A stretch of 15,781 nt of DNA from Berkiella_A sp050252335 (GCA_050252335.1 JBFWLB010000057.1:1-15781); one strand, 5' to 3'; positions 1 to 7,369 are shown, counted from the stretch's first letter. Numbers and translations are program-made. Notes: generated from the letters alone by a model not told the origin.

Positions 1-99
1 GCTTCCAGATCCCCAAAATAAAATGAACGTTAATGCAATTAGAACGACGATCACCCAGGCAATCCAACCTTGGGCTGTTTCTCTTAATGCTTGTAACAT
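1..99 (-). CDS. ppiD: Peptidyl-prolyl isomerase/periplasmic chaperone PpiD, N-terminal fragment
   Basis: Only the first 33 codons lie in the window; the rest is beyond position 1. The peptide starts MLQALRETAQGW and runs into a hydrophobic stretch (about residues 12-29) with few charges before it. This is the N-terminal inner-membrane anchor of the PpiD/SurA_N family, in which a parvulin-type chaperone domain is held in the periplasm and helps newly exported outer-membrane and periplasmic proteins fold. The ATG is preceded by GAGG about 7 nt upstream. The identification rests on the short anchor plus position: ppiD follows hupB and tRNA-Val/Asp in other gammaproteobacteria such as Pseudomonas. 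Nothing of the catalytic domain is visible, so the family call is strong by context and moderate by sequence. Confidence 0.8.
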   Translation of the reverse strand, partial: MLQALRETAQGWIAWVIVVLIALTFILFWGSGS

Positions 100-118
100 T
101 TTATAACCTCATAGAGAG

Positions 119-140
119 ATGGGGCTGTGATCCATTCAAG
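119..140 (-). promoter_or_regulatory. Possible sigma-32-like promoter elements upstream of ppiD (short spacer)
   Basis: On the minus strand CTTGAAT (140-134) is followed by CCCCATCT (124-117). Both boxes resemble the heat-shock sigma factor consensus CTTGAAA / CCCCATNT. The spacer is only 9 nt, whereas 13-15 nt is usual and the clpX promoter in this window has 13. E. coli ppiD is reported to be heat-shock regulated, which makes the match tempting, but the short spacing makes function doubtful. Confidence 0.25.
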
Positions 141-208
141 AAGAAATTCATCATGAATTACTTACATTGAATTTTTAATTTTTTAGTGAATTTTTATCTC
201 GAAGCTTT

Positions 209-237
209 GAACCCTCTCCAGATAATGAAGAGGATTC
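209..237 (-). terminator. Stem-loop behind tRNA-Asp, possible terminator or processing hairpin
   Basis: A 9-bp stem (209-217 with 229-237, one G-U pair) with an 11-nt loop lies 11 nt downstream of the tRNA-Asp 3' end in the direction of transcription. No clear T-tract follows the stem on the minus strand, so a classic intrinsic terminator is not shown. It could instead be a 3' processing structure. Confidence 0.3.
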
Positions 238-247
238 TTGCAGAAAA

Positions 248-324
248 TGGCGGAGCGGACGGGACTCGAACCCGCGACCCCCGGCGTGACAGGCCGGTAT
301 TCTAACCAGCTGAACTACCGCTCC
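248..324 (-). tRNA. tRNA-Asp (anticodon GTC)
   Basis: The minus strand folds as a 77-nt cloverleaf including an encoded CCA end. The acceptor stem is GGAGCGG/CCGCTCC with discriminator G. The anticodon arm is CCGGC-CTGTCAC-GCCGG, giving GTC. The T-loop has the standard GTTCGAGTC. It sits 5 nt behind tRNA-Val and probably shares its transcript with hupB. Confidence 0.97.
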
Positions 325-329
325 GAATC

Positions 330-405
330 TGGTGGGTGCTGAGGGGCTTGAACCCCCGACCCTCGCCTTGTAAGGGCGATGCTCTCCCAACTGAGCTAAG
401 CACCC
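330..405 (-). tRNA. tRNA-Val (anticodon TAC)
   Basis: This is a 76-nt cloverleaf with encoded CCA. The acceptor stem is GGGTGCT/AGCACCC with discriminator A. The anticodon arm is TCGCC-CTTACAA-GGCGA, giving TAC. The 5' end lies only 8 nt behind the hupB stop codon, leaving no room for a separate promoter. Co-transcription with hupB and release by RNase P is the natural reading. Confidence 0.97.
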
Positions 406-413
406 GATTATTA

Positions 414-734
414 TTACGCTTCTTCTTCTTCGGTAACAACGGAGCCAGAGTTTACAGCATCTTTCAGTCCTTTACCAGCTTTAAAATTAGGAACATTTGA
501 TGCTTCTATATTTATTGGCTCGCCGGTCTTAGGATTGCGACCTACTCTAGCAGCTCTCGCTTTAACCGAGAAAGTGCCGAAACCAGGAAAGGTTAACGAC
601 TTACCACTGCGAAGCGTAAGAGTAATCGCTTCTAGGAACGAATTCAATACCCGTTGTGCACTTGCTTTAGAAATTTCTGCTTCTTCAGAAATCAAATCAA
701 CTAAATCCGACTTATTGACAGCAATCTTACTCAC
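414..734 (-). CDS. hupB: DNA-binding protein HU-beta
   Basis: A 106-aa histone-like nucleoid protein that binds and bends DNA as a dimer. The core matches HU: helical N-terminus (about 7-45), beta-arm motif GFGTFSVKARAARVGRNPKTG (about 51-71) with the DNA-intercalating proline at 68, and the C-terminal helix ending KAGKGLKDAVN. E. coli HU-beta is 90 aa. Here about five residues are added at the N-terminus and eleven at the C-terminus. The C-terminal addition ends in EEEEA, encoded by a GAA repeat. The start is GTG at 734, supported by AAGGGGA about 7 nt upstream; no ATG or other start lies nearer the HU core. The gene ends in three consecutive in-frame TAA codons, the last running almost up to tRNA-Val. 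It lies downstream of lon, as in many gammaproteobacteria, with a hairpin between them. Confidence 0.97.
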   Translation of the reverse strand: MSKIAVNKSDLVDLISEEAEISKASAQRVLNSFLEAITLTLRSGKSLTFPGFGTFSVKARAARVGRNPKTGEPINIEASNVPNFKAGKGLKDAVNSGSVVTEEEEA

Positions 735-824
735 TCGGTTTCCCCTTAAGTTTTGTAAATTATTTTTGATGATCCTTCATTTAACCAGGGAAGTTACCAT
801 GGCAAATCATGACGCACAAGTAAA

Positions 825-853
825 GCTGTGAATTTTTATAAAAAATTCACAGC
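825..853 (-). terminator. Hairpin downstream of lon, probable intrinsic terminator
   Basis: A perfect 13-bp inverted repeat (825-837 with 841-853) with a 3-nt loop starts 16 nt after the lon stop. The outer part is GC-containing (GCTGTGAA) and the inner part is A/T. On the minus strand it is followed by TTTACTT, a modest T-tract. It separates lon from hupB. Confidence 0.6.
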
Positions 854-868
854 CATTCATTTAGTTAG

Positions 869-3289
869 TCAGTGGGACTGGACGTCTTGTGGTTCTGAAT
901 CAGCATTCTTTTTTTTTACAGCATCAGTACCCACTTCCTCTTCTTTTAGAGGCTGTGGTAATTGCGTCAAGGCAATCTCAAGCACTTCATCAATCCATTT
1001 CACACAATGAATTTTTAAGTCCTTAATAATGTTCTCAGGTATTTCCTTTAAGTCACGCTTATTCTCTTCAGGAATAATCACAACCTTGATACCTGCACGC
1101 CTAGCCGCTAATAATTTTTCTTTGAGTCCACCGATAGGCAACACTTCACCACGCAGCGTAATTTCACCCGTCATGGCAACATCTGCTCTAACAGCAATAT
1201 TCGTAAGCACCGACACAAGCGCCGTACACATACCTATCCCTGCGCTAGGGCCATCTTTAGGCGTAGCACCTTCTGGTACATGAATATGAATATCTTTTTT
1301 CTCATAGAAGTCTGATGGAATGCCCAACATCTTGGTCCGACTTCGAACAACTGATAACGCTGCTTGAATCGACTCTTGCATAACTTCACCAAGCTTACCT
1401 GTGCTCGTGGTTTTGCCTTTACCAGGAACGGCCATTGCTTCAATGGTTAGGATATCACCCCCAACTTCTGTCCAGGCTAACCCCGTCACTTGTCCGATTC
1501 TATCTTGCTCTTCAGCAACACCAAATCGATAACGCTGCACACCTAAATATTTCTCAAGTGTTGCCTCTTCTACCGAAATAGTTTTGATGCTGTCATCCAT
1601 CAAAATTTCTTTAACCACTTTTCTTGCCAATTTGGCAACCTCTCGCTCTAAACTTCGTACACCCGCTTCACGCGTGTAATATCGAATCATTGCGAGCACG
1701 GCTTTTTCAGAAACCTTGAGTTCACTTTCTTGCAAACCATTATTCTTCATTTGTTTAGGAATAAGATATTTGGTTGCAATATTTAACTTTTCGTCTTCGG
1801 TATAACCAGATAAGCGAATAACCTCCATTCTATCCAACAATGGCGCTGGAATGTTTAGAGAATTAGCCGTTGCAACAAACATGATGTCTGACAAATCATA
1901 ATCCACTTCTAAGTAGTGATCATTGAAAGCATTGTTTTGTTCTGGATCTAATACCTCAAGCAAAGCAGAAGCAGGATCGCCTCTAAAATCCATTGCCATC
2001 TTATCTACTTCATCCAGTAGAAACAGTGGATTTCTAACGCCTACTTTAGCGAGCTTTTGTAAAATCTTACCAGGCATAGCACCTACGTAAGTTTTTCGAT
2101 GGCCTCTTATTTCAGCTTCATCTCTCACGCCACCCAAAGACATACGAATGTAATTACGTTGTGTTGCGCGCGCAATAGAGCGCCCTAATGATGTTTTACC
2201 AACCCCTGGTGGCCCTACTAAACATAAAATAGGCCCTTTAAGTTTCTTCACTCTTTTTTGTACGGCGAGAAACTCAATAATACGTTCTTTTACTTTTTCA
2301 AGGCCGTAATGGTCGGAATCCAAAATTGCCTCGGCTTCAGGCAAATCCAATTTTAATTTAGATTTCTTCTTCCAAGGTACTTGAAGCATCCAATCAATAT
2401 AGTTTCTGCAAACAGTAGCTTCTGCAGACATAGGCGCCATCATTTTTAGTTTATTAAGCTCATTATTTACTTTCTCAAGCGCCTCTTGAGACATACCCGC
2501 TTTTTCAATTTTATTTTTTAATTCTTCATATTCATCTGCTTGATGGCCTAATTCTTCTTGAATCGCCTTCATTTGCTCATTTAAATAATATTCTCTTTGA
2601 GATTTTTCCATCTGACGCTTCACGTTTGAACGAATACGGTGTTCAACTTGAAGCATGTCAATTTCAGATTCCATGAGCGCCATTAGCTTTTCAACACGTA
2701 ATCTTAAATTGCTCATCTCTAATACAGATTGCTTATCCTGTATTTTAAGAGAAATATGCGCAGCAATCGTATCAGACAAACGTCCTAAATCATCGATACT
2801 GGCAACAGAGGTAACAATCTCAGGCGGGATCTTTTTATTCAGCTTGACGTATTTTTCAAACTGTCCCATGAGGGTTCGAATTAAGACTTCTGATTCACCT
2901 TCAGAAATAGGATGCTCTTCTAAAACTTCTGTTTGTGCTAAGAAATAAGGATCATTGCTTACAAAGGATTCTATTTTCCCTCGTTTTATACCTTCAACAA
3001 GTACTTTAACAGTACCATCTGGTAACTTAAGCAACTGTAATATTGTAGAAATGGCTCCCACTTGAAAAACATCTTTTTCTGTAGGATTGTCTTTGGTTGC
3101 CTCATTTTGCGCAACCAATAAAATTTGCTTTTCCCCTGCTGCCATGGCGGCATCCAACGCTTTGATCGACTTTTCTCGTCCAACAAAGAGTGGGATCACC
3201 ATATGAGGATAAACAACAACGTCTCTGAGAGGTAAAACAGGGATCTCGATCATTTCACCTTTCTCATCACTTTTTGATTCAACGTCCAT
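869..3289 (-). CDS. lon: ATP-dependent serine protease Lon (LonA)
   Basis: An 806-aa cytoplasmic AAA+ protease that degrades misfolded and regulatory proteins; E. coli Lon has 784 aa. Domains in order: N-terminal substrate-binding LON domain (about 14-205, beginning IPVLPLRDVVVYPHM), coiled-coil/helical region (about 205-310), AAA+ module with Walker A GPPGVGKT (359-366) and Walker B FLLDEVDK (423-430), and a C-terminal protease domain with catalytic Ser682 in PKDGPSAG and Lys725 in GGLKEK. The key residues are present, so the enzyme should be active. About 25 C-terminal residues after TQLPQPL form a charged, low-complexity tail longer than in E. coli. The ATG at 3289 has AAGGAA just upstream. 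It lies behind clpX in the conserved tig-clpP-clpX-lon-hupB block; the 154-bp gap before it allows its own promoter. Confidence 0.99.
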   Translation of the reverse strand: MDVESKSDEKGEMIEIPVLPLRDVVVYPHMVIPLFVGREKSIKALDAAMAAGEKQILLVAQNEATKDNPTEKDVFQVGAISTILQLLKLPDGTVKVLVEGIKRGKIESFVSNDPYFLAQTEVLEEHPISEGESEVLIRTLMGQFEKYVKLNKKIPPEIVTSVASIDDLGRLSDTIAAHISLKIQDKQSVLEMSNLRLRVEKLMALMESEIDMLQVEHRIRSNVKRQMEKSQREYYLNEQMKAIQEELGHQADEYEELKNKIEKAGMSQEALEKVNNELNKLKMMAPMSAEATVCRNYIDWMLQVPWKKKSKLKLDLPEAEAILDSDHYGLEKVKERIIEFLAVQKRVKKLKGPILCLVGPPGVGKTSLGRSIARATQRNYIRMSLGGVRDEAEIRGHRKTYVGAMPGKILQKLAKVGVRNPLFLLDEVDKMAMDFRGDPASALLEVLDPEQNNAFNDHYLEVDYDLSDIMFVATANSLNIPAPLLDRMEVIRLSGYTEDEKLNIATKYLIPKQMKNNGLQESELKVSEKAVLAMIRYYTREAGVRSLEREVAKLARKVVKEILMDDSIKTISVEEATLEKYLGVQRYRFGVAEEQDRIGQVTGLAWTEVGGDILTIEAMAVPGKGKTTSTGKLGEVMQESIQAALSVVRSRTKMLGIPSDFYEKKDIHIHVPEGATPKDGPSAGIGMCTALVSVLTNIAVRADVAMTGEITLRGEVLPIGGLKEKLLAARRAGIKVVIIPEENKRDLKEIPENIIKDLKIHCVKWIDEVLEIALTQLPQPLKEEEVGTDAVKKKNADSEPQDVQSH

Positions 3290-3354
3290 ATGGTTCCTTA
3301 GTAATAGACTCTGACGAGATCATTTGTTTGTGTGATTAAAGACAGGGCAATAAC

Positions 3355-3383
3355 AGTCACTCAAAACAAAGCCTTCAGTGACT
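3355..3383. repeat. 7-bp inverted repeat in the lon upstream region
   Basis: AGTCACT (3355-3361) and AGTGACT (3377-3383) are a perfect inverted repeat with a 15-nt gap between clpX and lon. On the minus strand a weak sigma-70-like pair, TTGAGT and TTTAAT with an 18-nt spacer, begins inside this region (about 3341-3364 down to the -10). The repeat could be an operator or the base of a leader hairpin. No T-tract follows it, so a clpX terminator is less likely. Confidence 0.3.
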
Positions 3384-3443
3384 ATCACTTCCAACATGAC
3401 ACGCAAAAATGAATTTTTTAACAAAACCTCTATCTATTTATAT

Positions 3444-4733
3444 TTATTTTTCATTATCTTGTGCAATTTTTTGTTTGCCATCGCCTTCATAAATGAAGAT
3501 AGGATTCGTGTCACCATTAATAAAACCTTCATCAATGACAACTTTAGAAACATCTTTTAAAGAAGGTAAGTCATACATTAAATCTAATAATGCTTGCTCC
3601 AAAATAGATCGTAAACCACGTGCACCTGTTTTACGTTGCATTGCTTTATTGGCAACTTTTTGCAGGGCTTCTTTGCGGAACTCTAATTCAATGCCTTCCA
3701 TCTCAAACAACTTTGCGTATTGTTTTGTAAGCGCATTTTTAGGTTCTGTTAGAATATTGATAAGCGCAGCTTCGTCTAAATCTTCCAATGTTGCTAATAC
3801 AGGTAAACGACCTACAAATTCTGGTATTAAGCCATATTTGACAAGATCTTCAGGTTCAACATTTAACAATGTTTCACTTACTTTCTTAGAATCTTGCTTA
3901 CTACTTACTTTGGCAGAAAAACCAATGCTGCTTTTATCTGAGCGATCCATAATCACTTTTTCTAAACCAGCAAATGCACCACCACAAATAAATAAAATAC
4001 CAGAAGTATTTACTTGTAAAAATTCTTGTTGAGGATGTTTGCGCCCACCTTGAGGTGGAACAGAAGCAACTGTACCTTCAATTAATTTCAATAAAGCTTG
4101 CTGAACACCTTCACCAGATACATCACGCGTAATTGATGGGTTATCAGATTTTCTTGAAATTTTGTCAATTTCATCGATATATACAATACCTGTCTGCGCT
4201 TTCTCGACATCATAGTCACATTTTTGCAATAACTTTTGAATAATGTTCTCAACATCTTCACCCACATAACCTGCTTCGGTCAGTGTCGTTGCATCTGCAA
4301 TAGTAAAAGGTACATCGAGTAAACGTGCTAAGGTTTCGGCCAAAAGTGTTTTACCACTACCTGTTGGGCCGATGAGGAGAATATTACTTTTACCCAGTTC
4401 AATATCGTCTTTCTTAGTATTACTTTGTAAGCGCTTGTAATGATTATAAACAGCAACAGATAAAACTTTTTTAGCTCTATCTTGGCCAATCACATATTCA
4501 TTTAAAATTGCATTGATTTCATGCGGGGTAGGCAATTCGGCAGCTTGATTAGGAGAGCTACTCTCTTCTATTTCTTCACGAATAATATCGTTGCATAACT
4601 CAACGCATTCATCACAGATAAAAACGGAGGGACCAGCAATTAACTTACGAACCTCATGCTGACTCTTGCCGCAAAATGAGCAATATAATAATTTGCCATT
4701 CTCATTTCCACGACCGCCTCTTTTTTCACTCAT
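3444..4733 (-). CDS. clpX: ClpX, ATP-binding unfoldase subunit of the ClpXP protease
   Basis: A 429-aa AAA+ unfoldase that recognises tagged substrates and threads them into ClpP. Seen in order: N-terminal zinc-binding domain with Cys18, Cys21, Cys40 and Cys43; Walker A GPTGSGKT (122-129); pore loop GYVG (155-158); Walker B IVYIDEID (183-190); RKH loop (231-233); and the IGF tripeptide (270-272) that docks on ClpP. The open frame extends 7 codons further to a TTG at 4754. The ATG at 4733 is preferred because AGAGGT lies 7 nt before it and the protein then begins MSEKRGG, as usual for the family. Unlike E. coli, where clpP and clpX sit close together in one operon, a 140-bp gap with a sigma-32-type promoter precedes this gene. 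Confidence 0.98.
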   Translation of the reverse strand: MSEKRGGRGNENGKLLYCSFCGKSQHEVRKLIAGPSVFICDECVELCNDIIREEIEESSSPNQAAELPTPHEINAILNEYVIGQDRAKKVLSVAVYNHYKRLQSNTKKDDIELGKSNILLIGPTGSGKTLLAETLARLLDVPFTIADATTLTEAGYVGEDVENIIQKLLQKCDYDVEKAQTGIVYIDEIDKISRKSDNPSITRDVSGEGVQQALLKLIEGTVASVPPQGGRKHPQQEFLQVNTSGILFICGGAFAGLEKVIMDRSDKSSIGFSAKVSSKQDSKKVSETLLNVEPEDLVKYGLIPEFVGRLPVLATLEDLDEAALINILTEPKNALTKQYAKLFEMEGIELEFRKEALQKVANKAMQRKTGARGLRSILEQALLDLMYDLPSLKDVSKVVIDEGFINGDTNPIFIYEGDGKQKIAQDNEK

Positions 4734-4790
4734 TAAAAGTACCTCTGATATCAAAACCTAAAAGATCTTTAGGACACGTATTTTTACATG

Positions 4791-4816
4791 ATGGGGGCAA
4801 TATGCTGTATTTCAAG
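4791..4816 (-). promoter_or_regulatory. Heat-shock (sigma-32/RpoH) promoter of clpX
   Basis: On the minus strand CTTGAAA (4816-4810) and CCCCAT (4796-4791) are separated by 13 nt. This agrees with the RpoH consensus CTTGAAA-N13/14-CCCCATNT, apart from the base after CCCCAT and the final T position. It lies about 60 bp upstream of the clpX ATG and 140 bp inside no other gene, between clpP and clpX. ClpX is a known heat-shock regulon member in other gammaproteobacteria. Confidence 0.75.
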
Positions 4817-4873
4817 CCGTGTGACTACAAATATTCGTAAATCACCCCCGTATGTCTTTATCTTAGCAGATCC

Positions 4874-5491
4874 TTATGCTCGTTTTTCAATCACTGTATC
4901 TATGAGTCCATATTTCATGGCTTCTTGTGGATTCATGAAGTAATCTCTATTAGTATCTTTTTCAATAGTATCAATGGGTTGGCCTGTGTGATGGGCTAAA
5001 ATCTCATTCAGTTTGGCTCTTGTTTTAAGAATTTCTTTAGCATGAATTTCAATGTCACTTGCCTGACCTTGAACACCACCCAAAGGCTGATGGATCATCA
5101 TTCTTGCATTTGGCAATGCATGTCTTTTGCCTTTAGCACCACCTGCCAACAAGAATGCACCCATACTTGCAGCCAAACCAGTACATAGTGTACTTACATC
5201 AGGTTTAATAAACTGCATAGTGTCATAAATAGCCAAACCAGCAGATACAGAACCACCGGGTGAATTAATATACAAATAGATATCTTTGTCTGGATTTTCT
5301 GATTCTAAAAAGAGTAATTGAGCAACAATTAAATTTGCGCTGTAGTCTTCAACCGGTCCCACTAAAAAAATAACGCGTTCTTTAAGTAGTCTGGAATAAA
5401 TATCATAGGCTCTCTCACCTCGAGCAGATTGCTCGATAACCATGGGTACGCCTAGGTTATAAATATCTCCATTGCTTTGCTTGAAGTTCAT
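4874..5491 (-). CDS. clpP: ClpP, proteolytic subunit of Clp protease
   Basis: A 205-aa serine peptidase that forms the double-heptamer chamber used by ClpX and ClpA. The catalytic triad is visible: Ser109 in AASMGAF, His134 in MIHQP, and Asp183 in TNRDYF. The spacing (25 and 49 residues) matches E. coli. The handle region and the IYLYINSPGGSV strand (71-82) are intact. The N-terminus before MVIEQSARGERAYDIYSRLLKER corresponds to the short self-cleaved propeptide. The ATG at 5491 has GGGGAG about 8 nt upstream. tig lies 142 bp upstream with an inverted repeat in the gap, and clpX follows after 140 bp. Confidence 0.98.
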   Translation of the reverse strand: MNFKQSNGDIYNLGVPMVIEQSARGERAYDIYSRLLKERVIFLVGPVEDYSANLIVAQLLFLESENPDKDIYLYINSPGGSVSAGLAIYDTMQFIKPDVSTLCTGLAASMGAFLLAGGAKGKRHALPNARMMIHQPLGGVQGQASDIEIHAKEILKTRAKLNEILAHHTGQPIDTIEKDTNRDYFMNPQEAMKYGLIDTVIEKRA

Positions 5492-5584
5492 GATTTATTG
5501 CTCCCCTGTCATAGTGTAATTAGGTATCCATCAAAGAACGCTTCCATCGTTCCAACCTATACATAAAATCGCTGTTATTCAATA

Positions 5585-5625
5585 GCGTATGCATATGAAA
5601 TCTTAAGTCAGTCATGCGCATACGC
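5585..5625. repeat. Inverted repeat between tig and clpP
   Basis: GCGTATGC (5585-5592) pairs perfectly with GCATACGC (5618-5625), and pairing continues inward with a mismatch, a G-U and three more pairs around a 15-nt loop. It starts 8 nt after the tig stop. On the minus strand no T-tract follows. On the plus strand TTTAATTTTTA follows. It could be a partial attenuator, an RNA stability element or an operator for clpP. Confidence 0.4.
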
Positions 5626-5633
5626 TTTAATTT

Positions 5634-6917
5634 TTAGTTTTCAGGATTCATCACTTCATCAAAGCTAACCGACTTTTCAACCAGTTTCATATCTTTGAGT
5701 AATGACTCTATTGCTTGCTGCAACAATACCACTCTCTCTACACTTGATAATAACTGTTTGTTGCTAAAGTATATATTTACAATTTCTTCTGGATTTGGGA
5801 ACTCTTGAGCAAGATATTCAACTTCTTTTCTCAGTCTCTTACCATCCGCTTTTACATTGTATTTCTTGATTATTTCATTTACCAACAAACCAAGCTTCAC
5901 TCTTTTAACAGCAGAATCATTTACTTCTGTGTCATCCAGCGCTTGAACTGCTTTTTCGTTCTTTCTTTCGCTTTCTTTGTGAATCGCTCTTTTTTCTTGT
6001 TGCACAAGCACATCAGGCAAATCAAAATTATTTTCTTTCAATAAAATTTCAAGAACATCTTCTTGCAAGCCTTGGAATAAAGTTCTATTTACTTCATCTT
6101 CCATTCTGCTTTTAATTTTTTCACGAAGCGCCGCTGTATCATCTGCTTTCAAACCTAAACGTTCTGCTAATACAGCACTGGTTAAAGGTTCGTTTGTTTG
6201 CACTTCTTTGACTGTAATATTGAGCTTAACAGCTTTACCCGCTGCTTTTTCTTCAGCCCATTTTTCAGGATAAGTGGTGTCAAACTCAACAGTCTGCTCT
6301 ACTTTGCAACCTAAAAGCTTTTCACTTAAACCAGGCAAAGTTGTTGCATGACCTAATTCAATTTTTACATTGTTTTGTGTTTCATCGCTTTCAGCACCAT
6401 CAAGCTTACGTGTAAAATCGATGACTAATCTATCACCATTTTGCGCAGCCTTATCTGTTGGTAGCCAGCTACCCAAGTTGCGACAAAGCTTTTCTTGCAT
6501 CTTATCTACATCAGCTTCTGTCACAGTTGCTACTTTTTTATTGATTTCAACATTACTGAGATCAGCCAATGCAATTTCAGGAAATATTTCAAAAGTGACG
6601 GTGAAACTTAAATCTTCTTGCTCTTTATCTTTGATTTGCTCAACCACAGGCTGACCTGCTGGTGTAAGCTTATTTTCAACCAATGTTTCTTTTAAGGTTT
6701 CTTCAATTAATTCTGCGATGACTTCTTGACGTACAGAGCTACCAAATTGCTTTTGAATCACTTGAACGGGCACTTTACCAGGTCTAAAGCCTTTTAACTT
6801 AACCTCTTTAGAGAGTTTGGTAATTCTATTACTTAGCAAGGTTTGGAGTTTTTGATTAGGGATTGTTGCTTCTACTTTGCGCCCTAAAGAACTTGTGCTT
6901 TGAACTGAAACTGACAT
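5634..6917 (-). CDS. tig: Trigger factor, ribosome-associated folding chaperone
   Basis: A 427-aa chaperone (E. coli 432 aa) that binds the ribosome exit tunnel. The N-terminal domain (1-115) carries the ribosome-binding signature GFRPGKVP (43-50). A PPIase-like insert follows (about 150-240, from GDRLVIDF to NITVKEVQ), then the helical C-terminal cradle (about 240-427). Compared from memory with E. coli TF, the PPIase pocket is altered: the segment after IDFT..DG reads AESDETQ where EEFEGG is expected, and PGF is PGL. Prolyl isomerase activity may be reduced while chaperone function stays. The ATG at 6917 follows AAGAGGGG. It heads the tig-clpP-clpX-lon-hupB block, directly behind the tRNA cluster. 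Confidence 0.97.
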   Translation of the reverse strand: MSVSVQSTSSLGRKVEATIPNQKLQTLLSNRITKLSKEVKLKGFRPGKVPVQVIQKQFGSSVRQEVIAELIEETLKETLVENKLTPAGQPVVEQIKDKEQEDLSFTVTFEIFPEIALADLSNVEINKKVATVTEADVDKMQEKLCRNLGSWLPTDKAAQNGDRLVIDFTRKLDGAESDETQNNVKIELGHATTLPGLSEKLLGCKVEQTVEFDTTYPEKWAEEKAAGKAVKLNITVKEVQTNEPLTSAVLAERLGLKADDTAALREKIKSRMEDEVNRTLFQGLQEDVLEILLKENNFDLPDVLVQQEKRAIHKESERKNEKAVQALDDTEVNDSAVKRVKLGLLVNEIIKKYNVKADGKRLRKEVEYLAQEFPNPEEIVNIYFSNKQLLSSVERVVLLQQAIESLLKDMKLVEKSVSFDEVMNPEN

Positions 6918-7012
6918 GAAATGCCCCTCTTAGGAATTAAATTTTCAAGAAGTTATTCTTTATGATTATTGCAACCAATTACGTGGATAGAGGGCATGCT
7001 CTTCCGATAATG

Positions 7013-7097
7013 TGGTGCGAAAGGAGAGACTCGAACTCTCACGGGTTGCCCCACTGGAACCTAAATCCAGCGCGTATACCAATTTCGCCACTTTCGC
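7013..7097 (-). tRNA. tRNA-Leu (anticodon TAG)
   Basis: An 85-nt class II tRNA with encoded CCA. The acceptor stem is GCGAAAG/CTTTCGC with discriminator A. The anticodon arm is CTGGA-TTTAGGT-TCCAG, giving TAG. A variable arm (TGGGGCAACCCG) typical of Leu is present. It is the last of five minus-strand tRNAs and lies 95 bp before tig. Confidence 0.96.
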
Positions 7098-7112
7098 ATA
7101 AAAGAAATAATT

Positions 7113-7236
7113 TATCTATCCAATTAATGTAGCGATAATTGAATAGAATCACTACGGCACATTTGCCACCCTTTCTACCCACCTCAAACAGACATGCGTC
7201 GTATTTGAAGTACAAATGCTCGGCTATCTATTCAAT
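7113..7236. repeat. Structured spacer between tRNA-Lys and tRNA-Leu
   Basis: The 154-bp gap (7098-7251) is far longer than the other spacers of the array. It holds TTGAATAGA (7139-7147) and its perfect complement TCTATTCAA (7227-7235), a near-direct repeat TATCTAT(C/T)CAAT at 7113-7124 and 7225-7236 (11 of 12), and an inner 7-bp hairpin at 7201-7219 (one G-U, loop AAGTA). No tRNA fold and no convincing ORF is seen here. It may be an RNA spacer, a small dispersed repeat, or a remnant of an insertion. Confidence 0.45.
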
Positions 7237-7251
7237 GGCTAAGCTATTTAT

Positions 7252-7327
<76 letters not shown>

Positions 7328-7369
7328 CAGAGTATTTTATCTGAAACAGTAAGGATACCAAAATGAAAT

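Noticed and set aside
1..12. Window start GCTTCCAGATCC resembles adapter sequence.
   Set aside because: It has an extra base against the adapter and translates in frame as the continuation of the PpiD membrane anchor.
175..390. Small frame reading RVGGSSPSAPTRFGAVVQLVRIPACHAGGRGFES-like peptide.
   Set aside because: This is translated tRNA-Val and tRNA-Asp sequence, a familiar false gene.
3493..4032. Open frame of 179 codons on the plus strand opposite clpX.
   Set aside because: It is the antisense shadow of ClpX coding sequence, Ser-rich, with no recognisable domain.
6998..7008. Eleven bases GCTCTTCCGAT match the reverse complement of the same adapter, between tRNA-Leu and tig.
   Set aside because: The match stops on both sides (AT before, AA after, where adapter has AC and CT). 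It lies in a small hairpin-like dyad, and tRNA-Leu next to tig is the ancestral order, so an adapter-joined chimera is unlikely.
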